64,000 nucleotides of DNA from Paenibacillus sp. FSL R5-0912 (GCF_000758605.1 NZ_CP009282.1:1178001-1242000), one strand, 5' to 3'; positions 45,353-54,575 are shown, numbered from the stretch's first letter. Notes: a model not told the origin generated them from the letters alone. Numbers and translations: made by a program.

Positions 45353-46921
45353 ATGATTATTCCGGTAAAGAAACGAATTCAGATTTTTGATACGACGCTG
45401 CGTGATGGAGAGCAGGCCCCGGGGGCTAGCCTTACCCCGGAGCAGAAGATCATTCTGGCCGGCAAGCTGGCCGAGCTGGGCGTGGATGTCATGGAGCCGG
45501 GCTTCCCCGTATCCAGTCCGGGTGACTTTGCAGCGGTAGAGACCATCTCCCGCAAGATTCAGGGCGTAGAGATCTGCGGCTTCGCCCGCGCGGTCAAAGG
45601 GGATATCGATGCTGCTGTGCGGGCAACCCGGGATGCGGAGCGGCGGAGGATTCATCTGTTCATCTCCTCCTCCGACATTCATCTGCGCCATCAGCTGCGC
45701 AAGAGCAGACCTGAGGTAGTTGCCGCCGCGCGCGAGATGACAGCCTATGCCCGCCAGTTCAGTGATGTAGTGGAATTCACCGCCATGGACGCTGCGCGGA
45801 CGGGAATCGATGATCTGATCGAGATGGTCGAGGCGGTGATTGAAGAAGGCGCAACCATTATTAATCTGCCCGACACAGTAGGCTATGCATTGCCGCAGGA
45901 ATACGGGGAAATGTTCCGGCGTGTGCGGCTCGGCGCGCGGGGCGGCGACAAGGTCATCTATAGCGCCCATTGTCATAACGATCTGGGGCTGGCCGTGGCG
46001 AATAGCCTGGCGGCTATTGCCGGCGGTGCCACACAAATTGAGGTCACCGTCAACGGAGTGGGCGAGCGGACCGGCAATTGTGCGCTGGAGGAACTGGTTA
46101 TGGCGCTGGAAACGCGGGGGGATGCCATCGGTGCAGAGACAGGCATCCGACTTGAGAAGCTGTACGATACCTCGCGTATGATCAGCGGGGCGATGCATTT
46201 CCCGATTGCCTTCAACAAGCCGGTGGTCGGCCGGAATGCCTTCCAGCATGAATCCGGCATCCACCAGGACGGCTTGCTCAAGGACCGCAGCACGTATGAG
46301 ATCATGGACCCGGAACGGCTGGGCATCCCGCGCAGCATGATCATCCTCGGCAAGCATTCCGGCAGGCATGCGCTGAAGGACCGCGCAGCGAAGTACGGGA
46401 TTGCCCTGGATTCAGCGGAGCTGGACGCGCTCTATGAATCCTTCAAGGAAACCGCTGACCGTCAGAAGGCCGTCAGCGATGATGAGCTGCTGCGGATGGT
46501 CAGCAGCACCACCGGGCAGCAGGCGCAGGTCTATGCGCTCGGCGAGGTGCAGGTACTGGCAGGCAGCGCGCCGCGCCGCGTAGCCGCCGTAACGGTGCGC
46601 CATCTGCAGAGCGGCGCAGACACCACGCACACCAGCACCGGAGACGGTCCGCTGGAAGCGATCATTGCCGCCATCGGGCAAGGGATCGCTGAGGATATCC
46701 GCTTCGACGGTCTGGAGCTGCACTCTCTGGGCAGCGGCGGGGATGCCCAGGCTGAGGCTGCTGTTATGGTGGAATGGAAGGACACCAAGTTCCGGGGGAC
46801 GGCCATCCATCATGATATTGTGATGGCAGCGGGAATTGCTTACATTGCTGCCTGCAATGCAGCGCTGCTCTCGGCATCGGCTGCGGATTCTCCGGAAACG
46901 GGAACTGCGGTGAACGGCTAA
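45353..46921 (+). CDS. leuA: 2-isopropylmalate synthase
   Basis: First committed step of leucine synthesis: condenses acetyl-CoA with 2-oxoisovalerate. The 522-residue length fits the LeuA type 1. The TIM-barrel start IQIFDTTLRDGEQAPGASL carries the catalytic Arg and metal Asp, the metal histidines are in YSAHCHNDLGLAVAN, NGVGERTGNCALEE is the signature, and residues after about 390 form the regulatory LeuA dimer domain that binds leucine. GAGGAGG precedes ATG 45353. It is alone behind two T-boxes, with its own terminator; leuBCD are not in the window. Confidence 0.95.
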   Translation: MIIPVKKRIQIFDTTLRDGEQAPGASLTPEQKIILAGKLAELGVDVMEPGFPVSSPGDFAAVETISRKIQGVEICGFARAVKGDIDAAVRATRDAERRRIHLFISSSDIHLRHQLRKSRPEVVAAAREMTAYARQFSDVVEFTAMDAARTGIDDLIEMVEAVIEEGATIINLPDTVGYALPQEYGEMFRRVRLGARGGDKVIYSAHCHNDLGLAVANSLAAIAGGATQIEVTVNGVGERTGNCALEELVMALETRGDAIGAETGIRLEKLYDTSRMISGAMHFPIAFNKPVVGRNAFQHESGIHQDGLLKDRSTYEIMDPERLGIPRSMIILGKHSGRHALKDRAAKYGIALDSAELDALYESFKETADRQKAVSDDELLRMVSSTTGQQAQVYALGEVQVLAGSAPRRVAAVTVRHLQSGADTTHTSTGDGPLEAIIAAIGQGIAEDIRFDGLELHSLGSGGDAQAEAAVMVEWKDTKFRGTAIHHDIVMAAGIAYIAACNAALLSASAADSPETGTAVNG

Positions 46922-46955
46922 GCATTACCTGGAATGCTGCTCCGCTAACATCCGC

Positions 46956-47002
46956 AAGCGCGTCTTGCCATGTTCATTCCGACATGGCGGGGCGCGTTTT
47001 TT
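46956..47002 (+). terminator. Terminator after leuA
   Basis: GCGCGTCTTGCCATGT (46958-46973) pairs with ACATGGCGGGGCGCG (46982-46996), including G-U pairs, followed by six T. Confidence 0.85.
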
Positions 47003-47659
47003 AGCGGATAATCCGGAGATGCAGCGGCGCAAGAAGCTGGCACGGGGGTTGCTGGTGCCGGCGGCCGGAAACAAGTGGATTTTCTCCACTTGTTTATGGA
47101 CTGAGGAGCTCTTGCCAGGAAACAGTTGGATAATCAGCACTTAATCGGCTGCGAATGTCCAGACTTGAAGGAATGCATGAATTTAAATGACATTTATCCA
47201 CTTAATGATCTCAAATGCTCCAAAACAGCCAAATTAAGATACGTTTATCCAACTAAATTATTATGCATCGTGGAGGCCCATCAAACTCATCACCGCCATT
47301 TCATACACCTGCTAATGCAAGTGGGAATTTAGCCGGGAGCGGCGGTTATGGTCTAATCCAATCTTAGTGTGTTGCTGATCCGTCTCCGGTGACGGCGTTC
47401 CGGGCTGACAGTACATACGTCCGGCAGCGGGAATGCAGGAATTCGGAGGCGGAGGCAGACTTCAGCAGAAGCATCACAATGCTGTATAATTTTACAGCAG
47501 AAATTGGGATAAAAACGAGTAATTCCGTTTAGTAGAATCCGCCCTGATCTGCCTTTCCGCTGCAAGCGCGGAGAGCAGGTCTTTTTTATTGTTTTGGAGA
47601 TTATGGTGTTCATCTGTAACGTTATTGAATCCCCAGAAAGCCGACAGCAGGGTCAAGTC
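47003..47659. other. Repeat-like intergenic stretch, no gene seen
   Basis: Holds a perfect 11-bp inverted repeat AAACAAGTGGA (47069-47079) / TCCACTTGTTT (47085-47095), then an AT-rich part (about 47110-47300) with repeated words such as TTATCCACTTAAT / TTATCCAACTAAAT. No ORF here has a ribosome site and recognisable product. Confidence 0.5.
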
Positions 47660-47695
47660 AAAGGGATAAATCCCTCTAAATCCGTCAGAAGTGGG
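47660..47695. repeat. Dispersed motif, second copy
   Basis: AAAGGGATAAATCCCTCTAA and the following CCGTCAGAAGTGGGC match about three quarters of 40292-40329 (AAAGGGGGATGTCTCTTTAA, CCGCCAGAAATTGGC). The motif here leads straight into the 51-bp tandem array. Confidence 0.6.
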
Positions 47696-47704
47696 CTTAA
47701 GAGC

Positions 47705-47996
47705 AAAGGAGGAAATGAGGAGCACTAGTGCCCTTGATTTCCCTAAATACGGGCCAAAGGAGGAAATGAGGAGCATTAGTGCCCTTGATTTCCCTAAATA
47801 CGGGCCAAAGGAGGAAATGAGGAGCATTAGTGCCCTTGATTTCCCTAAATACGGGCCAAAGGAGGAAATGAGGAGCACTAGTGCCCTTGATTTCCCTAAA
47901 TACGGGCCAAAGGAGGAAATGAGGAGCATTAGTGCCCTTGATTTCCCTAAATACGGGCCAAAGGAGGAAATGAGGAGCATTAGTGCCCTTGATTTC
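47705..47996. repeat. 51-bp tandem repeat array (minisatellite), about 5.7 units
   Basis: Units start at 47705, 47756, 47807, 47858, 47909 and 47960. Each is a near-palindrome centred on GCAC/TTAGTGC with arms GGAAAT...ATTTCC. The units are almost identical; one site reads C,T,T,C,T,T over the six units, giving a 153-bp higher-order period. Since 51 is a multiple of three, the array is open in several frames on both strands; I regard these frames as non-coding. Confidence 0.9.
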
Positions 47997-48394
47997 ACCC
48001 GTTGGCGGCCCCGGAAGTATTCTGAATTGGGTAATGATGTGAGTTGGCTTTAACAATCTGCATCAGCCGCACAGGCTGCATAAGCCGCATTTAAGCCGCA
48101 TAGCTACATACGCTCAGCTCGATTCATCTGTTAGGGTGACTGTTTTCGTTTTGAGATTTGTAATTGCTTTTCCCGCTTGAAACAGCGTAGAGGGTGGAAC
48201 GATTGTGTACAAGCGGCCGTGGTCGCGGCCGCTTAAAAGCTTTCCGCGCAGGAATTTGCACTTCGGAATCATCCGTAGTCTCTGGATTTTCACCGCTAAG
48301 GAAACTGATAAACTGGAGAGCACCGCGATGAGGAAAATGGTCAGCTTTAATCTTTTTATCAACAAATTTTGGTGCATTGCGGGTTTTGTCAAGC

Positions 48395-48653
48395 TGTGGA
48401 CAACGTTATCCACATATTCCGCACGAGTTGTGTAAAAACCGTGTGAAATCAGCAGCAACGCCCTTTTTTCGAAGGCCATAAACAGGAGGTTATGCATTGA
48501 AACGGTTTTGTGAAAACTGTGGATAATGTGGATAATTCGGTGGATAAAAAGTCCTTGACAAGGAGAATAGCGATTTTACGCATAAAAAAAGCCCCGGAGG
48601 GCTATTTTTCAACAAGAGTTATGCACGAAAACTGTGGATGGCGCTGTGGATAA
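48395..48653. promoter_or_regulatory. Cluster of DnaA boxes
   Basis: Perfect DnaA boxes (TTATCCACA or its complement) at 48406-48414, 48518-48526, 48527-48535 and 48645-48653, and one-mismatch boxes at 48395-48403, 48539-48547 and (TTATGCACG) 48619-48627, plus TGTGGATGG at 48633-48641. Eight boxes in 260 bases is far above chance. AT-rich DNA follows. No dnaA or dnaN is near, so this is not the replication origin but a likely DnaA-titration or regulatory site. Confidence 0.82.
48584..48609 (-). terminator. Terminator of the ABC-F gene
   Basis: On the minus strand AGCCC-TCCG-GGGCT is followed by seven T. It lies within the DnaA-box cluster, about 100 bases after the ABC-F stop. Confidence 0.8.
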
Positions 48654-48707
48654 CTATTTATGAACAAATCGGAAACAGTTGAATTTTATTTTTTTACTGC
48701 CTTTACA

Positions 48708-50663
48708 TTATTCGTCAGCCAGTTGCTCCCATTCGCTAAATAAATCTGCCAGCTGCTGTTTCTTGTCCTTCAGATCACTTTCATGCTCCTGAAGCGCCAG
48801 GTAATCCTGATATACCTCAGGTTTGGTCATTTCATGCTCAATCCCGGAGATGGCTTCCTCCAGCCTGGCGATATTCTCCTCAAGGTCAGAGATTCTCCGC
48901 TGGCGGTTGCGCTCCTCACGCTTGGCCTGTTTGTCTGCTTCATAAGAGAGGGAGGTCCCTTTCTCGGCAACAGCAGCCTCTCTGTCCGCATTCCGGGAGG
49001 ACTTGGCGGCGGCAAGCTCCGCTTCCTCCTCGGCAATGGCTTCTAGTTCACTTTTTTTCTCGACATAGTCGTCATAGTTACCGAGATACTGATCAATACC
49101 GTCAGGATGCAGCTCGAGTACCCGCTCAGCCATTTTGTTCAGGAAATAACGGTCATGGGAAATGAACAGCAATGTGCCTTCAAAATCAATCAGTGCCGCT
49201 TCCAGCACCTCACGGCTGACCAGATCCAGATGATTGGTAGGCTCATCGAGAATCAGCATGTTAGCTCCGCGCAGCATCAGCTTGGACAGCGCTACCCGTG
49301 CTTTCTCGCCGCCGCTGAGTGCGGCAACCCTCTTCAGGACATCCTCGCCGCTGAACAGGAAATTGCCGAGAATGGTACGGATCCGTGCTTCCTCCAGCAT
49401 CGGGTACTCACTCCATAGCTCCTCCAGAACGGTGTTGCGCGGATTCAGCCTCGTCTGCTCCTGATCGTAGTAAGCGATCTTCACCTTGGTTCCCCAGTTG
49501 ACCGTTCCGGCGGAGGGTTCACGGGTGCCGGTCATGCACTGCAGGAGCGTGGACTTGCCAATACCGTTCGGACCGATCAGCGCTGCTGTCTCGCCGCGTC
49601 TAAGCTCAAAGGAAGCATTGCGGAACAGTGGGGTAGCCCCTTCGTTAAAAGCCACTGCAACCTCGCGGACCTGCAGCACTTCCTTACCGGACATAAAGTC
49701 AGGCTCGAAGGAGAAGCTGGCCTTCTTCAGATCGCCCAGCGGCCGGTCGATACGCTCCATTTTGTCGAGGGCCTTGCGCCGGCTCTGTGCCCGTTTGGTG
49801 GTGGAAGCCCGCACAATATTGCGTTGTACGAAATCCTCCATCCGCGAAATCTCGTCCTGCTGCTTCTCATATTGCTTCATGCGGATCTCATATTCCGCAG
49901 CCTTCAGCTCCATATAGCGGCTGTAATTGCCTGTGTATCTGCGGGACTGATGCCGCTCAATTTCCACTATGGTCGTGACCAGACGGTCGAGGAAATACCG
50001 GTCATGGGAGACCACCAGGATACCGCCGGGATATCCGCGCAGATAATCCTCCAGCCAGGTGAGCGTCTCGATGTCCAGGTGGTTGGTCGGCTCATCAAGC
50101 ATTAGCAGATCAGGGGCCTGCAGCAGAATGCGCGCCAGTGCCAGGCGTGTCTTCTGACCGCCGCTGAGCGTAGCGATCGGCGTATCGGGTGCAAATTCCC
50201 CGAAGCCCATCCCATGCAGGACGCTGCGAATCCGCGTGTTCATCTCGTAGCCGCCATGATCCTTGAACCAGTCTGAACGTCTGGCGTAGCGCTCCAGCAG
50301 ATCCTCATAACGCTTCGGATCTTCCGCGAGCGCCGGATCAGCGATATCTGTTTCCAGCTGCCGCAGCTCCGCCTCCGCCTCAAGCAGCGGCGCAAAAACA
50401 GCGAGCATCTCTTCCTGAATGGTTTTATCGGATTGCAGGCCGCTGTTCTGGGCCAGATATCCTATAGTAGTTTCTTTGGATTTATGAATTTGCCCGCTGT
50501 CATACGACATCTCGCCTGCGAGAATCTGCAGGAAGGTGGACTTGCCGGCCCCGTTGACGCCTACCAGACCGACTCTTTCCTTCTCATTGACCATCAGGCT
50601 GATGCCGTCCAGCACGCTTTGTATTCCATATGATTTCGAAATTCCTGTCGCTTGAAGAAGCAT
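48708..50663 (-). CDS. ABC-F family ATPase (YdiF-like ribosome-associated protein)
   Basis: Soluble twin-ATPase of the ABC-F class, which works on ribosomes (translation factor or antibiotic protection), not in transport. The 651-residue product has two cassettes: GVNGAGKST ... LSGGQKTRLALARILLQAPDLLMLDEPTNHLD, an arm/linker with the PtIM-like charged segment, then GPNGIGKST ... LSGGEKARVALSKLMLRGANMLILDEPTNHLD, and a C-terminal coiled coil of about 90 residues. ATG 50663 has GGAGG upstream; the frame is open 74 codons further but that part is non-coding in character. Position next to tsaD/moaC resembles B. subtilis ydiF. Confidence 0.92.
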   Translation of the reverse strand: MLLQATGISKSYGIQSVLDGISLMVNEKERVGLVGVNGAGKSTFLQILAGEMSYDSGQIHKSKETTIGYLAQNSGLQSDKTIQEEMLAVFAPLLEAEAELRQLETDIADPALAEDPKRYEDLLERYARRSDWFKDHGGYEMNTRIRSVLHGMGFGEFAPDTPIATLSGGQKTRLALARILLQAPDLLMLDEPTNHLDIETLTWLEDYLRGYPGGILVVSHDRYFLDRLVTTIVEIERHQSRRYTGNYSRYMELKAAEYEIRMKQYEKQQDEISRMEDFVQRNIVRASTTKRAQSRRKALDKMERIDRPLGDLKKASFSFEPDFMSGKEVLQVREVAVAFNEGATPLFRNASFELRRGETAALIGPNGIGKSTLLQCMTGTREPSAGTVNWGTKVKIAYYDQEQTRLNPRNTVLEELWSEYPMLEEARIRTILGNFLFSGEDVLKRVAALSGGEKARVALSKLMLRGANMLILDEPTNHLDLVSREVLEAALIDFEGTLLFISHDRYFLNKMAERVLELHPDGIDQYLGNYDDYVEKKSELEAIAEEEAELAAAKSSRNADREAAVAEKGTSLSYEADKQAKREERNRQRRISDLEENIARLEEAISGIEHEMTKPEVYQDYLALQEHESDLKDKKQQLADLFSEWEQLADE

Positions 50664-50972
50664 TCTGATGAAACCTCCGCCCTTGCATATTCGCCTTGGC
50701 TCATTACGCCCGGCTTGTAATAATCTTATTCTATAGTTTACATGAAAAAGGTTTGCCGCGCGAGGGGGCAGCATCATTCCCGAGGGTCCTGACGGCAGCA
50801 GATCAGCTGTCCGGGCTCCCGGCATTTCACGGCGGAGCGGACAAAGACAGTGCGCAGAACATTCTTCTAACAATGTAAATACCATAGCCTTGGCGAACCG
50901 GGGAGAAGAGTGGTAAACTGAGCTTACAAACTATGATAAGCTAGGAATATGTTGAAGAGGAGGCGGCTGCCT
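50664..50972. other. Divergent intergenic region between ABC-F and folate genes
   Basis: No gene supported. TTGGCG and TAAACT (spacing 18) around 50890-50922 form a possible rightward promoter for the gene at 50973. Nothing else recognised. Confidence 0.4.
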
Positions 50973-51632
50973 ATGCAGGACAGCAGCATGCGGCTTGCTC
51001 TCCGGAAGCGTGAGCTGCGGGCCGGGAAGGCCGCTCTCCGGGACGGACTATCCGCGGAACAGAGAGGCCGGTTGTCTGCTCTGGTATGCAGTCATGCCTT
51101 GACCTGGTTCTCTCAGGAGCAAAGGGATTCACTACTGGCCTATGCCCCGTTCCGCTCCGAGCTGGATTGCCGTCCACTGCTGGCTGAGGCTTGGACCAGA
51201 GGACATGAAGTGCTGCTTCCGAGGGTCGTCCGGGAGAGCGGAGTCCTGAGCATTCATCAGGTCCGGTCCTGGGAAGAGCTTGCTCCGGGAGCTTACGGTA
51301 TACCGGAGCCCGTAACCGAAATAGCAGGACCAGGCTTATACGCCGGCAAGAGTGAGAGATCCGGCCTGCCGGATGCCGTATTCGTACCCGGCCTAGCCTT
51401 CGACTTGCGCGGTGGACGGCTCGGCTATGGGCAGGGCTACTATGACCGCCTGCGGGCAGCCTGGGAAGCAGAGCTTCCTGAATCTGCCACCAGGCCCCTG
51501 TGGGTGGGACTGGCCTTTAGCCTGCAGCTGGTGCCTGAAGTGCCGCTGGAAGAGCATGATGCCTTAATGGATGTGCTGATTACGGAGAACGGCATTTGGG
51601 ACTGCCGGAAGGAGAGGAAGACATGGAGTTAA
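50973..51632 (+). CDS. 5-formyltetrahydrofolate cyclo-ligase
   Basis: Converts 5-formyl-THF to 5,10-methenyl-THF with ATP. The 219-residue protein carries [16 protein letters not shown] at the N-terminus, a Y-A-P-F-RSELD block, and the family signature [18 protein letters not shown] near the C-terminus. GAGGAGG before ATG 50973 sets the start; an ATG at 50949 overlaps this site. The stop overlaps moaC by 10 bases. Confidence 0.9.
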   Translation: MQDSSMRLALRKRELRAGKAALRDGLSAEQRGRLSALVCSHALTWFSQEQRDSLLAYAPFRSELDCRPLLAEAWTRGHEVLLPRVVRESGVLSIHQVRSWEELAPGAYGIPEPVTEIAGPGLYAGKSERSGLPDAVFVPGLAFDLRGGRLGYGQGYYDRLRAAWEAELPESATRPLWVGLAFSLQLVPEVPLEEHDALMDVLITENGIWDCRKERKTWS

Positions 51633-52099
51633 CTCATTTCAATGAACAGGGCAGAGCCCGCATGGTGGATGTGAGCGAGAAGGAAGTCACCAGCCGGACA
51701 GCGGCGGCGCGAAGCCGGGTGCAGATGGACCCGGAGACGCTTACCGCCATTAAAGCGGGCAGAATCAGCAAGGGCGATGTGCTCGCCGTAGCCCAGGTTG
51801 CGGGAATTATGGCTGCCAAGCAGACCTCCGCCTGGATTCCGATGTGCCATCCGCTGCCGCTTACCGGGGTGGATATCAGCTTCTCGGATAACAGCAAAGA
51901 TGAACTATATATAGAAGCAACCGTCAAGACTACCGGCAAAACCGGAGTGGAGATGGAGGCGCTGACTGCAGTTTCAGCAGCGGCGTTGACCGTATACGAC
52001 ATGTGCAAGGCGCTGCAGAAGGATATGATTATCGGACCTACCCTGCTGGTGTCCAAGAGCGGCGGCAAGAATGGCGATTACGCGCTGGAGGAAGAATAG
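51623..52099 (+). CDS. moaC: Cyclic pyranopterin monophosphate synthase MoaC
   Basis: Second step of molybdenum cofactor synthesis. The 158-residue length is normal. Landmarks: [25 protein letters not shown], the pterin-binding [14 protein letters not shown] (Cys-His), and [28 protein letters not shown] with the catalytic Lys, then [15 protein letters not shown] 51623 follows GAGAGGA. It overlaps the folate gene before it and is followed by mogA. Confidence 0.94.
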   Translation: MELTHFNEQGRARMVDVSEKEVTSRTAAARSRVQMDPETLTAIKAGRISKGDVLAVAQVAGIMAAKQTSAWIPMCHPLPLTGVDISFSDNSKDELYIEATVKTTGKTGVEMEALTAVSAAALTVYDMCKALQKDMIIGPTLLVSKSGGKNGDYALEEE

Positions 52100-52189
52100 C
52101 TAACAGCATGAGATTTACGCTGAAGGTGCGGGCAGCGGCTGTATCAAGCAGCCGGACTTACATAGTACATAGAGAGGGAGGGACAACCT

Positions 52190-52675
52190 ATGGCGTGGAA
52201 AACAGCAATCCTGACGGCCAGCGATAAAGGGGCCAGAGGCGAACGGGAAGACACGAGCGCCCAGGTTATTCGGGAACTGGTGGAAGAGGAGCTTGGAGGC
52301 GAGATTGTAGAATACCGGATCGTACCCGATGAGCAGGATGAGATTATTGCTGCATTGATTGAACTGACGGATTATTTCCAGGCGGATCTGGTGCTGACTA
52401 CCGGAGGAACCGATCTGGCGATCCGCGATGTTACACCGGAGGCTACACGGCGTGTCATTGAACGTGAAGTCCCTGGACTCTCCGAGGCGATGCGCAGCAC
52501 CGTGATGCAGAAGAACCGGGCGGTGATGTTGTTCCGGGGAATCTGCGGCATCCGCGGCCGGACATTAATTGTCAATCTGCCCGGCAATCCTAAGGGTGTG
52601 CATGAGAACCTGGCGGCTATTATGGATCAGCTGCCTGAAGCCTTGCTGATGGTTACCGGGCAATATCGCCAATAA
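52190..52675 (+). CDS. Molybdenum cofactor biosynthesis protein, MogA/MoaB family
   Basis: Adenylyltransferase-like protein that activates molybdopterin for metal insertion. It has 161 residues with LTASDKGARGEREDTSAQ, LVLTTGGTDLAIRDVTPEATR (GGTG-like binding loop plus D) and LPGNPKGVHENL. GGGAGGG before ATG 52190. In B. subtilis rex sits between moaC and tatA at this position; here this gene does. Confidence 0.88.
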   Translation: MAWKTAILTASDKGARGEREDTSAQVIRELVEEELGGEIVEYRIVPDEQDEIIAALIELTDYFQADLVLTTGGTDLAIRDVTPEATRRVIEREVPGLSEAMRSTVMQKNRAVMLFRGICGIRGRTLIVNLPGNPKGVHENLAAIMDQLPEALLMVTGQYRQ

Positions 52676-52755
52676 TAGCACATGCTCCGGTAACTTCAGC
52701 ATGATTCGTCACTCTAGACGATGGATGTGTGATATAAGTTATGGTATTATTAATT

Positions 52756-52769
52756 TATCGTTAACGATA
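52756..52769. promoter_or_regulatory. Perfect 14-bp palindrome before tatA
   Basis: TATCGTTAACGATA is fully self-complementary and stands 34 bases before the tatA start, a few bases after a possible -10 TATTAT (52745-52750). This place fits an operator; the protein that would bind it is unknown. Confidence 0.45.
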
Positions 52770-52803
52770 TCATGAACGGATAGAGTGATGGGAGGAAATG
52801 GTA

Positions 52804-53046
52804 ATGCTAAATGGTATTGGTGCACCCGGAATTATTCTGTTGGTTATCTTGGCGCTCCTGCTCTTTGGCCCGAATAAGCTTCCTGAGCTTGGGCGGGCAG
52901 TCGGACGTACCTTCCGTGAATTCAAGGACGGGGCGCGGGAGATCATTAATGAACCGGAATCGGCCCGGAAGAGTGAAGTGCCTGCTCCCCCGGCTCCGCA
53001 GACTGTAGCAGCAGAACTTCCGCAGGACCGCCGTCTGCCGGAATAA
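52804..53046 (+). CDS. tatA: Sec-independent protein translocase protein TatA
   Basis: Pore-forming subunit of the twin-arginine export system. The 80-residue protein has a single N-terminal membrane helix (about 5-20), the conserved FGP hinge, the amphipathic helix NKLPELGRAVGRTFREFKDGAREI, and a polar tail. GGAGG at 52791-52795 favours ATG 52804 over an ATG at 52798, only two bases behind it. tatC follows after a terminator-like hairpin. Confidence 0.92.
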   Translation: MLNGIGAPGIILLVILALLLFGPNKLPELGRAVGRTFREFKDGAREIINEPESARKSEVPAPPAPQTVAAELPQDRRLPE

Positions 53047-53063
53047 TTTCCATCCACTTACGC

Positions 53064-53113
53064 AGGGGCGTCTTTCCCAGGTCTGCTTCAGACTGGGGCG
53101 GCGCTCCTTTTTT
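53064..53113 (+). terminator. Hairpin with T-run between tatA and tatC
   Basis: AGGGGCG..CCCAG-GTCTG pairs with CAGAC-TGGG..GCGCTCCT and runs into six T. It could partially end transcription after tatA, giving the higher TatA level that Tat systems use. Confidence 0.6.
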
Positions 53114-53161
53114 CTCTAATCTATATAGCCATTTTATATGTCATTTCGGGTGGTGTCAGTC

Positions 53162-53926
53162 ATGTCTCTGGAAGCGGAAGAAATGTCTTTGGTCGATCAT
53201 CTGACTGAGCTGCGCAGACGGCTTATCTACGTGCTGATTGTATTTGCAGCCGGACTTGTACTCGGGTTGTTCGTTGCCAAACCGATCTATTTGTATCTTA
53301 TCAGTGCTGACCCTGCCCAGGGATTCGTGCTGCATGCCTTCTCTTTCTGGGACGGGATCGGCATGTACATGAAGATTGCCATGGCCGTGTCACTGGCGTT
53401 CTCCGTGCCGTTTATTGTCTTTCAGCTGTGGGCCTTTATCAGCCCGGGCCTCCGGCCTGTTGAACGCAGCGCAGCGCTGCGTTATGTGCCGTATGTGTTC
53501 GTTCTGTTTATTCTGGGCATAGCCTTTGCCTATTACATCGTATTTCCTATGGCCTTGTCCTTTACGATCTCGATTACACGCAGCATGGGACTTGAGGAGA
53601 CATACGGCATAGCCGAATATTTCAATTTCCTGTTCAGTCTGGTGATCCCGCTGGCCTTGCTCTTCGAGCTGCCGCTGATTGTCATGTTCCTGACCAAGCT
53701 GAGAGTGCTCAATCCGCTGCGCCTGCGCCGGATGCGGCGGTATGCATATTTTGCACTTGTATTTATTGCTGTGGTGATCACACCGCCCGATTTCATCTCG
53801 GATTTTCTGGTGACGATTCCGCTTCTGGTGCTGTATGAATTCAGTGTATTTCTGTCTGCGTTCGTTTACAGGAGGCAGTTGGCGGAGGATGCGCAGCGGG
53901 AAGCACGTTATATTAAGGCGGAGTAA
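53162..53926 (+). CDS. tatC: Sec-independent protein translocase protein TatC
   Basis: Receptor for twin-arginine signal peptides. The 254-residue protein has six membrane helices and the family motifs MSLVDHLTELRRRLIYVL at the start, FQLWAFISPGLRPVERSA after helix 2, and ITPPDFISDFLVTIPLLVLYE near the end. GGGTGG before ATG 53162 makes it the likely start; an ATG at 53138 without ribosome site would add eight residues. Confidence 0.94.
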   Translation: MSLEAEEMSLVDHLTELRRRLIYVLIVFAAGLVLGLFVAKPIYLYLISADPAQGFVLHAFSFWDGIGMYMKIAMAVSLAFSVPFIVFQLWAFISPGLRPVERSAALRYVPYVFVLFILGIAFAYYIVFPMALSFTISITRSMGLEETYGIAEYFNFLFSLVIPLALLFELPLIVMFLTKLRVLNPLRLRRMRRYAYFALVFIAVVITPPDFISDFLVTIPLLVLYEFSVFLSAFVYRRQLAEDAQREARYIKAE

Positions 53927-54037
53927 TGGAGGGGGCATATTTTGCCCCCTGGTGGATAGAATGTAAGAGAGTGTGTGCCGGACAACCCCCGAAACCATAA
54001 TTTTCCCCAAAACAAATACGATTTTACGTAAAAGGAC

Positions 54038-54066
54038 TTGAAATCCGTCTTCAAGTTGAGTATCAT
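54038..54066 (+). promoter_or_regulatory. SigA-type promoter of groES-groEL
   Basis: TTGAAA (54038-54043), 17-base spacer, TATCAT (54061-54066). The CIRCE repeat begins 12 bases after the -10, as usual for HrcA-controlled operons. Confidence 0.8.
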
Positions 54067-54077
54067 AAAAATTGTTG

Positions 54078-54104
54078 TTAGCACTGCAAGCAGTTGAGTG
54101 CTAA
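54078..54104. promoter_or_regulatory. CIRCE element (HrcA operator)
   Basis: TTAGCACTG - 9 bases - GAGTGCTAA matches the consensus TTAGCACTC-N9-GAGTGCTAA with one change (G for C at the inner end of the left arm). It predicts HrcA repression and heat induction of the chaperonin operon. Confidence 0.95.
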
Positions 54105-54249
54105 CGCTGTGGAAAATAGGGAATGGGCCGGCGAAACGGCATTTAATTATGCTGATTCTCAACATTGCCATAAGGACCGCTAAGATTCCCGGCAGTTCAA
54201 TCTATGTTTTCAAGGTAAACAACATAATTTCAAAGGAGGCTATTTTTTC

Positions 54250-54531
54250 ATGATTAAACCACTAGGTGAACGCGTATTGGTAGAACCAAGCGAGCAAGAG
54301 CAAACCACTTCTTTCGGGATTGTGCTTCCGGACTCTTCCAAGGAGAAACCCCAAGAAGGCACTATCATCGCTGTAGGCAGCGGAGCTTTGAAAGACGGAG
54401 TTCGTGTAGCGCTGGAAGTTAAAGAAGGCGACCGTGTGCTTTTCTCGAAATATGCCGGAACTGAAATCAAATACGAAGGCAAAGAATATCTGATTATGAA
54501 AGAAAGCGACATTCACGCGATTCTTGACTAG
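54250..54531 (+). CDS. groES: Co-chaperonin GroES
   Basis: A 93-residue lid protein of the chaperonin, normal length. Starts [37 protein letters not shown], with the mobile loop in this first third, and ends [16 protein letters not shown] lies before the ATG. The 204-base spacer to groEL is unusually long and contains repeats. Confidence 0.97.
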   Translation: MIKPLGERVLVEPSEQEQTTSFGIVLPDSSKEKPQEGTIIAVGSGALKDGVRVALEVKEGDRVLFSKYAGTEIKYEGKEYLIMKESDIHAILD

Positions 54532-54575
54532 TCTGCTTAGAGCCTTTCATAAGTTAGACCCCGATTACTTATATA

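Noticed and set aside
45269..46369. 366-codon minus-strand ORF opposite leuA
   Set aside because: leuA on the plus strand has all family motifs; the minus frame has no ribosome site and no recognisable product.
47705..47996. CRISPR array
   Set aside because: The units are contiguous with no unique spacers and there are no cas genes.
47492..48056. Three overlapping repetitive ORFs (one plus, two minus) of 119-168 codons over the 51-bp array
   Set aside because: The unit length is a multiple of three, so open frames arise automatically on both strands. No ribosome site and no recognisable family.
48222..48240. AAGCGGCC/GGCCGCTT inverted repeat as terminator
   Set aside because: No T-run on either side and no gene ending nearby; left as an unexplained small palindrome.
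48395..48653. Chromosomal replication origin
   Set aside because: DnaA boxes are dense, but dnaA, dnaN and other origin genes are absent; a secondary DnaA-binding cluster is more likely.
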